NCBI GenBank assembly: GCA_016286165.1
Contig: JAEESE010000001.1
Coordinates: forward strand, 62,001 to 126,000
Source of the DNA: Bacteroidaceae bacterium
GTDB lineage: Bacteria > Bacteroidota > Bacteroidia > Bacteroidales > Bacteroidaceae
Reading direction: 5' to 3'
Length of the DNA: 64,000 bases
Shown in pieces: positions 52,282 to 61,338 of the stretch. Each line of letters opens with the position of its first letter. Position 1 is the stretch's first letter. The notes under the pieces were generated by a model that saw only the letters and a program-made list of their open reading frames with translations, did no database searches and had not been told where the DNA came from. A program made the translations under genes and the position numbers.

Positions 52282-54735
52282 ATGAAACAGAGATATCTCA
52301 GCACATTGCCTCTTCTGCTACTGCTCATCCTGCTCATAACAGCGGGATGCACACTCGTCCTGGACGAATACACTGTCCCCGAGGAGGAGCAAGGCTTCGA
52401 CGAACCCGTAACCGTCGAGAGCGAGGCTGGCAGCATCACCTACCAGTACAACGAAGGTGTTCAGCCCGTCACCCGCAATGTGCAGGAATATATCACCCAC
52501 GTAGAGGCCGACACCATAATCTATTTCCGTTCCGACACACCCAAGAAGTGGCTCCCCGTGCGAGGAGGACTCCTCGCCGCCGGTTGCACACGCTTGCTTC
52601 CCGAAGGCCTCAACCACCGCGTCCTCTCTGTCGAAAGAACAGGCGACGAATACCGCGTCGTAACCACCTTAGCCAAACGCCAGGAAGTATATAAGGAACT
52701 CAAGATAAAAATCGAGACCGATTATTTAGCGCCACAGCGCGAAGTCTATGACAGTCTCTATCTCGACAGCCTCGGCATCGACATCGACGACCTTGCCGAG
52801 TACGACTTCTCGCTCGTTGACTCAGCCTATGGCGAGCCAGCCGACAAAGCCCCCAAGCGCGTGCTCTGCCGCCCCAACAACCCCAAGATACAGCGTTTCC
52901 TCGAGCAGCGACGGACACTCGCTACACGTGCAGGAAGTATCAAAGACAAAGACACTACAATTACCATTCCAAACTTATCAATCAAATTCGGTCCTGATTG
53001 GGCTAATCTTACTCTGTCGGGTTCAATATCACACTCTACACACGAACACATTTATTACGAGGAGAACCAATCCGCTGATTACAAAAAAAGCTATACCGAC
53101 GACTCTTCCGAGACCACTTTCGACATAAAAGCAGAAATGGACTTCACCAAGGATATTGTCGGAGGAAGCACCACCGAACCTCTTGGAGTTGAGAAGAATG
53201 TAAGACTTGCCAAAGAAATGAGCGATCTTCTCAAAAACAAGAATCTGCCCACGAAAGACAAGAAGCTACAAATAGCAGCCATCAAAGCCATCTTCCCTGC
53301 ACCTGTCCCCTTGTTATTCGTTATAAAATTTGAAGGTTCCATCTCGTTCACAGGTGCAATATATGGTAATGCAGTAGTTACCTATCACCACGCTAAAACA
53401 CGGAATGGCTACATATACGAGAATGAAGAGAAGACACCAATAGAAGAGACACTGGCCCCTGCCAAAACCACGCTTGATGACTTCTTTATTGGCGGCCAGG
53501 CTACTCTGTCGGCATTTGTAAGGGCTGGTATCGGCATAGAAATTCCAGGAGCAGGCCTTGGCAGCACCATCGGCGTGGGGTTGAAAGCTGGTTTAGAAGT
53601 CAGTGCTCAAGCTCAATATTCCAATCACACTTGTATTGACAAGGAAAACAATTATGCCCGGGCATTTATAGACTTTGTTGCCGATGCCGAAGTATATTTC
53701 GCTCCACTTGGCGTCACCATAGCCAATCCACGAATAGAACTAATTAACAAGAGTATCCTTAATCTCAAGACACATACAAACCCACTCGTAGATACTAAGA
53801 AAACAAAATACACATACGGCATATCCACAGCCGACCCAAACCACAAGGTACTACAATACACCAGTACCATCTGTTTCTCGAAACTATGGACCTTCAATAA
53901 CATGTTCCACAAAGAGTACACTTATCCACGAGTTAGAGTGTACCATGGTAGCACTGACGGTCCATACAAGGACTTTGTCACCACTGGTGGCCACAACACC
54001 AACAACGAGCTCCAAGCCGAGCCAGACAAAGAATATAAGTTCGTCTTCACGCAGGACGACCTCCTCAATCAGGAGGCTGAGTATATTGTTGTGCCCTGTC
54101 TCTATGACGCCCTTGATGACCTCACCACCGAATTTCGCACACACTCCAAGACCTACGGCAAGACGAAACCAAAAGTCACTTACAACAAATACGGGCAACT
54201 CAGAGGCATCACACTGCGCAATTACTTCAACGAGAAAGAGTCGCAATTAGATGACCCTATAAAGTTTGAAATGTTCAAGGATCAATTCGACAGAATATAC
54301 CCACAACTTAACATCCTTCAGAACTACGACTTTGTCCTCGACAATTACTACTATTATAAATTCTGGTTCAGTCTCAATTTCGAACACGCACCATTCATCG
54401 ACCAGTGGGGCGTCGATGTTGAGGCGCTCCGCGACAATAACAAGAGCCATATACTCATTCCCACAACACGCGTCACATTTGGCAGAGGCGTCTATGGTAC
54501 ACTTACATCCGGGAACAAACGCATCTACCTTGATTTCGTTTCCAATCGCAAATCCGTAGAGAAAGGCAGTGACGGAATATCTGTGCGAGTACGCCCATTC
54601 ACCATTTCCGTCATCGGAGAGGAGACCAGTCACAGCTGGACAGCTTGGAAAGACATCTACTTCAACGTCTACAAAACCGACACAGGAAGCGAAGACGGCT
54701 ATTCCGCAACTATTGGAGCGGAAGAGGATGACTGA
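52282..54735 (+). CDS. Large surface lipoprotein of the giant-protein locus
   Basis: An 817-residue protein with an SPII signal, MKQRYLSTLPLLLLLILLIT-AG-C, lipidated at Cys23. The rest is beta-rich and not recognised. A Gly/Ala-rich segment near 405-440 (GIGIEIPGAGLGSTIGVGLK) could be membrane-associated. From about codon 216 onward base composition becomes more AT-rich than in the preceding part and the neighbours, suggesting a mosaic gene. It lies 27 bp after the smaller lipoprotein and is the last gene of the locus, with a terminator 140 bp downstream. Confidence 0.78.
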   Translation: MKQRYLSTLPLLLLLILLITAGCTLVLDEYTVPEEEQGFDEPVTVESEAGSITYQYNEGVQPVTRNVQEYITHVEADTIIYFRSDTPKKWLPVRGGLLAAGCTRLLPEGLNHRVLSVERTGDEYRVVTTLAKRQEVYKELKIKIETDYLAPQREVYDSLYLDSLGIDIDDLAEYDFSLVDSAYGEPADKAPKRVLCRPNNPKIQRFLEQRRTLATRAGSIKDKDTTITIPNLSIKFGPDWANLTLSGSISHSTHEHIYYEENQSADYKKSYTDDSSETTFDIKAEMDFTKDIVGGSTTEPLGVEKNVRLAKEMSDLLKNKNLPTKDKKLQIAAIKAIFPAPVPLLFVIKFEGSISFTGAIYGNAVVTYHHAKTRNGYIYENEEKTPIEETLAPAKTTLDDFFIGGQATLSAFVRAGIGIEIPGAGLGSTIGVGLKAGLEVSAQAQYSNHTCIDKENNYARAFIDFVADAEVYFAPLGVTIANPRIELINKSILNLKTHTNPLVDTKKTKYTYGISTADPNHKVLQYTSTICFSKLWTFNNMFHKEYTYPRVRVYHGSTDGPYKDFVTTGGHNTNNELQAEPDKEYKFVFTQDDLLNQEAEYIVVPCLYDALDDLTTEFRTHSKTYGKTKPKVTYNKYGQLRGITLRNYFNEKESQLDDPIKFEMFKDQFDRIYPQLNILQNYDFVLDNYYYYKFWFSLNFEHAPFIDQWGVDVEALRDNNKSHILIPTTRVTFGRGVYGTLTSGNKRIYLDFVSNRKSVEKGSDGISVRVRPFTISVIGEETSHSWTAWKDIYFNVYKTDTGSEDGYSATIGAEEDD

Positions 54736-55081
54736 TGGAACGTACCTTCTCACGGCTTACTCATAGTATTTTTGCCTTGCCTTACCAAGAATTCAGCTGA
54801 CCATACATCAGCTGTCAGATATAATGCACCTTTGTTCATCGCTATACAAGTTTTACAGCAAAAACAAATGAAGACGAAAAGGTCGGATTCCAAGAGGGAT
54901 CGGACCTTTTTATTATTTAGGACAAAAAGGTTTTAGTAGACAACAATATTTTGAAAAAGAGTCATTATGACCTTAATAGTGAACTCGGCCAGCTTTTTTA
55001 ATAGGCAAGGCTGCAAGTAATTGTAAATACAAATAGAGAAAAATAGAACAAAAAAAAGAGTGGTTTGATGATGTGTTTTTC
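54736..55081. other. Intergenic DNA between surface locus and RND operon
   Basis: No gene was seen. It holds one terminator (54877-54916) and A-rich DNA before the efflux promoter. Confidence 0.65.
54877..54916 (+). terminator. Terminator of the giant surface locus
   Basis: AAAAGGTCGGATTCC / GGGATCGGACCTTTTT with an AAGA loop, one mismatch and one G-U. The 3' arm runs into CTTTTTATTATTT. Confidence 0.85.
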
Positions 55082-55112
55082 TTGGCGTTTAGGCCAAAAA
55101 GCCGTACCTTTG
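55082..55112 (+). promoter_or_regulatory. Promoter of the RND efflux operon
   Basis: TTG (55082-55084), a 20-bp spacer, then TACCTTTG (55105-55112). The leader is about 100 nt. No regulator gene lies next to it. Confidence 0.6.
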
Positions 55113-55218
55113 CAGCCGATTTGGAGGTGAAATGGCCACCAATGCACGAACAACGATTAATAATCAACTGTTTATCAGGGATATAATAAAGCAAACAAGT
55201 ATAAAAAACAACAAGTAA

Positions 55219-56340
55219 ATGACACACAAATCATTATTAAGAGCATTGACGATTGTAGTTCTCGGAGGTGCTCTGCTCACCGCCTGCAAAGGCAAGCAAC
55301 AACAGAGTGCCCAGCAGACTCCTGCAGCCTTCAAAACCGTGAAGGTAAAGGCTGAGGACCGCACTATCGAAACAAAGTACAGCGCCACAATCCGCGGTCG
55401 TCAAGACATACAAGTATTGCCCCAAGTCAGTGGCACCCTTCAGCGCCTTTGTGTGACTGAAGGTCAGCGCGTGTCGAAAGGCCAGACGCTTTTCATTATT
55501 GACCAAGTGCCTTATCAGGCTGCGCTGAACACCGCACGTGCCAACTTACAAGCCGCCAAGGCCGCTGAGGCCACTGCTAAGTTGTCCGCCGAAAGCACCA
55601 AGAACCTTTTCGAGCAGCAGGTGGTTAGCGAATATGACTTGCAAACGGCTCAAAACGCTTACGCACAAGCTCAAGCAAGTGTGGCTCAGGCTCAAGCTGC
55701 TGTGACAAATGCCGCCAACTCGCTTTCTTACACCGTTGTTAAGAGCCCGGCAAATGGAGTAGTTGGAACGTTACCTTACCGCGTGGGAGCGCTCGTAGGT
55801 CCCTCAATCCCCACTCCTCTGACCACTGTCTCCGACAATCACCAGATGTATGTCTATTTCTCCATGAACGAAGCCCAGATGCTGGAAAAGATACGCGAAG
55901 CAGGTTCAGCCGAGGCTGCCGTGAAGGCTATGCCCGCTGTGCGCCTTCAGTTGGTCGACGGCTCTGAATACGAGGAGAGCGGAGTCGTAGAAACAGCAAG
56001 TGGAGTTGTGGATCAAGGCACAGGCAGCGTGAACCTCCGCGCCGTGTTCAACAACCCGAAGGGCTTGCTCCACTCTGGCAGTACGGGTAATGTCATCATC
56101 CCCGTAGAGATTAAGAATCATATCGTTGTTCCCGCAGCAGCCGTCAAGCAATTGCAGACTGTTCACCAAGTATTCAAAGTGGTGCAAAAGGATGGCCAGC
56201 GTGTGGCCGAAGGCACCAACATCGAAGTTGCACCTTACAATACGGGTAAGGAATTCATCGTCCTCAGCGGCCTGAAAGAAGGCGACGAGATTATCGCCGA
56301 TGGAGCAGGCATGGTCAAGGATGGTGCACTTGTGAAATAA
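55219..56340 (+). CDS. RND efflux periplasmic adaptor (AcrA-like lipoprotein)
   Basis: A membrane-fusion protein that links the inner-membrane pump with the outer-membrane channel. 373 residues; SPII signal ending LLTAC (Cys23). It has the usual palindromic order: beta-barrel start, a lipoyl half (VLPQVSGTLQRLCVTEGQRV), an alpha-helical hairpin rich in Ala/Gln (about 95-165, NTARANLQAAKAAEATAKLS), the second lipoyl half (YTVVKSPANGVVGTLPYRVG), and a barrel with a membrane-proximal domain (KNHIVVPAAAVKQL). First gene of the three-gene operon. Confidence 0.95.
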   Translation: MTHKSLLRALTIVVLGGALLTACKGKQQQSAQQTPAAFKTVKVKAEDRTIETKYSATIRGRQDIQVLPQVSGTLQRLCVTEGQRVSKGQTLFIIDQVPYQAALNTARANLQAAKAAEATAKLSAESTKNLFEQQVVSEYDLQTAQNAYAQAQASVAQAQAAVTNAANSLSYTVVKSPANGVVGTLPYRVGALVGPSIPTPLTTVSDNHQMYVYFSMNEAQMLEKIREAGSAEAAVKAMPAVRLQLVDGSEYEESGVVETASGVVDQGTGSVNLRAVFNNPKGLLHSGSTGNVIIPVEIKNHIVVPAAAVKQLQTVHQVFKVVQKDGQRVAEGTNIEVAPYNTGKEFIVLSGLKEGDEIIADGAGMVKDGALVK

Positions 56341-56403
56341 GAATATAGAATAACTAGAGAATCTTAATAATATCTCTAGGGATACTATGAAAATCAGAAA
56401 ACA

Positions 56404-59400
56404 ATGAAAGGAAACATATTTATCAAGCGCCCTGTGATGGCAATGTCAATAGCCATTGTCATCGTTCTTTTGGGCGCAATCAGCTATTTCACCCTGCCCG
56501 TAGAGCAGTTCCCTGATATTGCACCACCTACGGTCGTTGTCAGCGCCACTTATCCAGGCGCTTCTGCTGAGACGGTCACGAAGGCCGTTATCCAGCCGCT
56601 CGAGGAGAGCATCAACGGCGTTGAGAACATGACGTATATGACCTCGTCATCGTCAAATTCCGGCGGCGCCACCATCACCGTATTCTTCAAGCAAGGTACT
56701 AACGCCGATATGGCCGCAGTGAACGTGCAGAACCGCGTATCGATGGCTCAAGGCCTGCTACCGCAAGAGGTGACCATGATTGGTGTTACCACCTTCAAAC
56801 GTCAGACTTCCATGCTGCAGATTGATGCCATGGTTAGTGAAGTTCCTGAGTACGATGCCAACTTCATGGGCAACTACATGGCCATCAATATCACGCCGCA
56901 GTTGAAGCGTATTCAGGGTGTAGGTGAGGTTTTTGCCCTTGCCGCCAATTACTCTCTCCGCATCTGGCTGAAGCCTGAAATCATGGCTCAGTATGGCCTT
57001 GTTCCTAGCGACATCACAGGTTGCCTTGCCGAACAAAACCTCGAAGCAGCTGTCGGCAAACTAGGCGAGAAACCTATGGAAGGCGGACACGGCGATGGCG
57101 TGGATAATGTATACCAATACACTTTACGTTACACAGGCCGTCTGAAGGAGGTTGAGGAATTCAAGAACATCGTCATTATGGCCAAGCCTGATGGTTCGCT
57201 GTTGCGCCTTCAGGATGTTGCCGACCTGGAGATGGGTCAGGTGGATTATGGTTTCAGCGGCAAGCTCAATGGCAAGCCTTCTGTGACCTTTATGGCCTTC
57301 CAGCTCTCAGGTGCCAACGCCAAGGAGACCAACGACCGCTTCACCGCCGCCTTGCGTGAGATGGAGAAGACTTTACCCAAGGGGCTTCACTTTGAACAGA
57401 TGATGTCGTCGAACGACTTCCTGCTGGAGTCCATTGCTAACGTTGAGGAGACGCTCATCATAGCCATCTTCCTCGTTATACTTGTGGTGTACTTCTTCCT
57501 ACAAGATTTCCGCGCCACTCTAATTCCCTCTATTTCGATCATAATCTCACTCGTCGGTACCTTTGCCGCCCTTCAGGTTGCAGGTTTCACGCTGAACCTG
57601 TTGACGCTCTTTGCCCTTGTGCTGGCAATCGGTACAGTGGTCGACGATGCCATTGTGGTTGTTGAGGCCGTTCAGGCCAAGTTCGACGCAGGCTACACCT
57701 CTGCATATCAAGCCACGAAGGATGCAATGAGCGACGTTACGATGGCCGTGCTTTCTTGTACGTTCGTCTTCATGGCAGTGTTCATCCCTGTGACGATGAT
57801 GCCTGGCACATCGGGTATGTTCTACACCCAGTTCGGTGTCACACTTGCCACTGCCGTAGGTATCTCCTGCGTCTCAGCTCTTGTCGTCTGCCCTGCTCTC
57901 TGCGCCATGCTTATGCGCCCCGCTAAGAGCGACCGTCAGGCCAAGAATCCTGTCAGCCGTTTCTTCCTTTCACTTAATAAAGGTACGCGCAAAGCCTACG
58001 ACAAGGTCTATGGTAGCACTGCTCGCAGGTACAGCAAGGACCTCCACCGCTCCATCAACAATCGTTGGGCGGCTCCCTTGACGTTGCTCATCGCTGTTGT
58101 GCTGCTCGTATTCTTCATGACCTCACTGCCTAAGGGTCTTGTCCCGCAGGAAGACCAAGGCGTTCTGATGGTCGACGTGACCTGTCCTCCAGGCAGCAAC
58201 CTGGCTTACACGGAGAGCGTACTCGACCGCGTACAAGCTATCGTTGACCAGGACGAGGATGTACAGACCTACTCCCGCACTGCCGGTTATGGCATGATGG
58301 GTGGTCAAGGTGCTGCTAACGGTATGGTCATCCTGCGCCTGAACCATTGGGATAAGCGTAAGGGCATTCAGCACAATTCCAGCATCAAGAAGCTCATGCT
58401 CATGGGGCAGTTTATGAAGGAAATACCAGAAGCACAGATCTTCGCATTCGAGCCTGGTATGATTCCAGGCTACGGCCTCGGCTCCAATGTGGACCTTCAC
58501 TTGCAAGACCGCTCCGATGGCGACAAGGGCGTCTTCCTCGAGCAGACACAGCAATTCTTGGCCGCGCTGAACGAACATCCCGAGATTCAGACGGCCATGA
58601 CGTCCTATGCCCGCAATTTCCCACAATATCAGGTAGAGGTGGATGCCGCACAGTGTAAGCTTGCCGGGGTTTCTCCACAGGCTGTCCTTTCTGCCATGAG
58701 CGGATACCTCGGCGGCAGTTATGCCTCCAACTTCAACCAATTCGGTAAAGTCTACCGCGTCATGATGCAGACCGATCCAAGATACCGCACCGCAGAAAGC
58801 GACCTCTCCAATATGTATGTCCGCACCAAGACTGGCATGGCTCCCATTTCCCAGTTTGCCAAGCTGACGCCTATTCTTGGCCCAGAGATTGACAAGCACT
58901 TCAACCTCTTCTCTGAGATAACCTGTATGGTTCAGCCTGCACAGGGCTACACCACCAGCGATGCAATGCGCATTATCGACGAAGTTCGCAGCGAGATGTT
59001 GCCAGATCACATCACATACGAATACGGCAGCATCAGCCGTGAGGAATACGAGCAGATGGGCTCCAACCAGACCATACTCATCTATGCTATCTGCGTCATT
59101 CTCATCTTCCTCATCCTCTCTTGCCTCTACGAGTCGTTCCTCGTGCCCTTCGCCGTTATCCTCTCTGTGCCAGCCGGCCTTATGGGATCCTTCGGACTCG
59201 CATGGCTTTGGAATCAGGTCAGCGTGGGCCTTGGACGTATGTTCACCGGGGCAGACATGTACGTCATCGGTCAGGTAGAGAACAACATCTACTTGCAGAC
59301 GGGTGTCATCATGCTCATCGGTCTGTTAGCCAAAACCGCCATCCTTATTACTGAGTTTGCCCTAGAGCGTAGGCGCAAAGGAATGGGCATTGTCCAGGCT

Positions 59401-59715
59401 GCATATGCCGCTGCGGAAGCCCGTCTGCGTCCTATCCTCATGACCGTGCTTACTTGCGTGCTCGGTATGTTACCGCTTGTCTTTGCCAGCGGTGCAGGTG
59501 CTAACGGCGACCGCACAATCGGTATAGGCGTCGTAGGCGGTATGATAGTTGGTACTCTTGCTATCCTCTTCACCGTTCCCGTGTTCTTCATCTTCTTCGA
59601 GTACATGCAAGAGAAGATTCGTCCGGCCATGAAGGTCGAAGCCGACCAGCAGTTCCTCAAGGAGCAGGAGCATAGCAGACAAGAGAAGTTAGAAGCTGAA
59701 AAAGAAGAATTATAA
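56404..59715 (+). CDS. RND multidrug efflux permease (AcrB-like, HAE1)
   Basis: Inner-membrane proton/drug antiporter. It has 1103 residues with the full 12-helix, two-porter-domain layout. It starts FIKRPVMAMSIAIVIVLLGA with the usual PVEQFPDIAPPTV. The proton relay Asp-Asp is in GTVVDDAIVVVEAV near 410, and the matching Lys is in GLLAKTAILITEF in TM10. The docking and porter repeats are intact, and the charged C-terminal tail (EQEHSRQEKLEAEKEEL) is longer than in E. coli. It starts 63 bp after the adaptor. The drug range cannot be inferred. Confidence 0.97.
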   Translation: MKGNIFIKRPVMAMSIAIVIVLLGAISYFTLPVEQFPDIAPPTVVVSATYPGASAETVTKAVIQPLEESINGVENMTYMTSSSSNSGGATITVFFKQGTNADMAAVNVQNRVSMAQGLLPQEVTMIGVTTFKRQTSMLQIDAMVSEVPEYDANFMGNYMAINITPQLKRIQGVGEVFALAANYSLRIWLKPEIMAQYGLVPSDITGCLAEQNLEAAVGKLGEKPMEGGHGDGVDNVYQYTLRYTGRLKEVEEFKNIVIMAKPDGSLLRLQDVADLEMGQVDYGFSGKLNGKPSVTFMAFQLSGANAKETNDRFTAALREMEKTLPKGLHFEQMMSSNDFLLESIANVEETLIIAIFLVILVVYFFLQDFRATLIPSISIIISLVGTFAALQVAGFTLNLLTLFALVLAIGTVVDDAIVVVEAVQAKFDAGYTSAYQATKDAMSDVTMAVLSCTFVFMAVFIPVTMMPGTSGMFYTQFGVTLATAVGISCVSALVVCPALCAMLMRPAKSDRQAKNPVSRFFLSLNKGTRKAYDKVYGSTARRYSKDLHRSINNRWAAPLTLLIAVVLLVFFMTSLPKGLVPQEDQGVLMVDVTCPPGSNLAYTESVLDRVQAIVDQDEDVQTYSRTAGYGMMGGQGAANGMVILRLNHWDKRKGIQHNSSIKKLMLMGQFMKEIPEAQIFAFEPGMIPGYGLGSNVDLHLQDRSDGDKGVFLEQTQQFLAALNEHPEIQTAMTSYARNFPQYQVEVDAAQCKLAGVSPQAVLSAMSGYLGGSYASNFNQFGKVYRVMMQTDPRYRTAESDLSNMYVRTKTGMAPISQFAKLTPILGPEIDKHFNLFSEITCMVQPAQGYTTSDAMRIIDEVRSEMLPDHITYEYGSISREEYEQMGSNQTILIYAICVILIFLILSCLYESFLVPFAVILSVPAGLMGSFGLAWLWNQVSVGLGRMFTGADMYVIGQVENNIYLQTGVIMLIGLLAKTAILITEFALERRRKGMGIVQAAYAAAEARLRPILMTVLTCVLGMLPLVFASGAGANGDRTIGIGVVGGMIVGTLAILFTVPVFFIFFEYMQEKIRPAMKVEADQQFLKEQEHSRQEKLEAEKEEL

Positions 59716-59725
59716 TAACTACACA

Positions 59726-61108
59726 ATGAAAAAGTATCTCTTTCTTATCACAATAGCAGCAGTCAGCCTCACTTCTTGCGGCGTTTACAAGAACTACGAG
59801 CGCCCAGCCGACGTGAAGACCGACGGTCTGTATGGCTCAGCACAAGTAGGCACCACCGAGCAGGGTTTAGGCGCTAAGGCTTGGCGCGAGTTCTTCACTG
59901 ACCCCAAGCTGCAAGTTCTCATTGAGCGTGGCTTAGCTCAAAACCTGAGCATGCGCCAGCTTGACTTACAGATTCAGGAGGCACAGGAATACCTCAAGTG
60001 CTCCAAACTGGCCTACATACCAAGCCTGGCTATAGCGCCTCAGGGACAGATTTCAAGTTTCGACTGGTCGAAACCGCTTAAGTTCTATACCGTACCCCTC
60101 TCCGCCTCATGGCAAATAGGCAGTTTCGGGCAGCTACGTAATGCCAAGAAAAAGGCTGAGGTTGGCGTAGAACAAGTAGCCGCCGCACGCCAAGCCGTTC
60201 AGCAGGCCCTGGTGGCAAATATCGCCAATATCTACTATTCGCTTTGCATGCTCGATGCCCAGCTTGCCATCAGCGAGCTCACTGCCAAGAACTGGCGTGA
60301 GAGCGTGGAGACAACACGCAAACTCATGGCAGCAGGCCGTTCCAATAAAGCAGCCGTGGCGCAGAGCGAGGCTAACTGCTTCAACGTTGAAGCAAACCTC
60401 CTTGACCTACGCGAAGGCATTATTGAGGCTGAGAACGCCCTCTGCACCATCCTCGGCGAGACACCTCACCACATCGACCGCGCCACGCTTAATGAGTTCC
60501 AAGCTCCCGCAGCCGTTGAAACCGGACTGCCCATAGCACTGTTGCAAAACCGTCCCGACGTTCGTCAGGCCGAGCTCGCCCTCGCAAGCAAGTTCTATGA
60601 TGTCAACGCCGCACAGGCCAGCTTCTACCCCGCACTCACGCTTAGCGGCACGCTTGGCTTCACCAACAATGGTTCCAGTGTGGAGCTTAGTCCTGGCAAA
60701 TGGTTGTGGAATGTCCTCGGACAACTCACACAACCTATATTCCAAAACGGACGCCTGCGCGCCCAAAAACGTGTGGCCGTTATGCAGCAGGAAGAAGCCG
60801 CTATGGCTTTTCAACAGACGCTCATTGCAGCTGGCAACGAGGTGAATACAGCTCTCGTGAAGCTGCAGACAGCGTTGGATAAGCGCTCTTTCATTGACGG
60901 CCAGATCAATTCGCTCACAGACGCTGTCAGCGCCACAGAAGCCCTCTACCGCGATAATGTCAGCCGCCAAGTCAACTACCTCAACGTGCTCACTGCGCAA
61001 ACAGGTCTGCTCAGTGCCCAGCTCGGACAACTGTCAAATCAATATGCCATCATCTCTGCCACCATTGACCTTTATCAGGCCCTCGGCGGCGGCTCGTTGA
61101 GCAACTGA
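59726..61108 (+). CDS. RND outer-membrane channel lipoprotein (OprM/TolC-like)
   Basis: The outer-membrane exit duct of the pump. 460 residues; SPII signal MKKYLFLITIAAVSLTS-C (Cys18). It contains two OEP repeats (first about 70-250 with LAQNLSMRQLDLQIQEAQEY, second about 280-455), and the conserved LPIALLQNRPDVRQAELALA start of the second repeat. The end is LYQALGGGSLSN, as in NodT-family members. It lies 10 bp after the permease and is followed by a strong terminator, so it closes the operon. Confidence 0.95.
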   Translation: MKKYLFLITIAAVSLTSCGVYKNYERPADVKTDGLYGSAQVGTTEQGLGAKAWREFFTDPKLQVLIERGLAQNLSMRQLDLQIQEAQEYLKCSKLAYIPSLAIAPQGQISSFDWSKPLKFYTVPLSASWQIGSFGQLRNAKKKAEVGVEQVAAARQAVQQALVANIANIYYSLCMLDAQLAISELTAKNWRESVETTRKLMAAGRSNKAAVAQSEANCFNVEANLLDLREGIIEAENALCTILGETPHHIDRATLNEFQAPAAVETGLPIALLQNRPDVRQAELALASKFYDVNAAQASFYPALTLSGTLGFTNNGSSVELSPGKWLWNVLGQLTQPIFQNGRLRAQKRVAVMQQEEAAMAFQQTLIAAGNEVNTALVKLQTALDKRSFIDGQINSLTDAVSATEALYRDNVSRQVNYLNVLTAQTGLLSAQLGQLSNQYAIISATIDLYQALGGGSLSN

Positions 61109-61149
61109 CATATCATATCAGTGGCTTCAAGGCCATAAATAATCCTTCA

Positions 61150-61190
61150 CCCCGGTATCGGTTTTGCCTGATATCGGGGCTTTTTGTTTT
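61150..61190 (+). terminator. Terminator of the RND efflux operon
   Basis: CCCCGGTATC / GATATCGGGG (one G-U) with an inner GG/CC around TTTTG, then CTTTTTGTTTT. It starts 41 bp after the stop codon. Confidence 0.9.
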
Positions 61191-61293
61191 CCTCTATGGA
61201 AATAATCAGGTCGCATAACATAAGATACAGTTCATTATCATTCCGCCACAACGTTTTTCCTTCATTTCGTTTTATGGAATGACAGATAATCCA

Positions 61294-61301
61294 TACTTTT
61301 G
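61294..61301 (+). promoter_or_regulatory. -7 box of the GH76 gene
   Basis: TACTTTTG lies 37 bp upstream of the start codon. The -33 position reads TTTA, a weak match. Confidence 0.5.
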
Positions 61302-61338
61302 CATTTGGAATTCAAACTTAACAATACAACAAGCAACA

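Noticed and set aside
58123..59010. 295-codon minus-strand ORF inside the RND permease gene
   Set aside because: The permease is conserved over its full length; the antisense frame has no recognisable protein.
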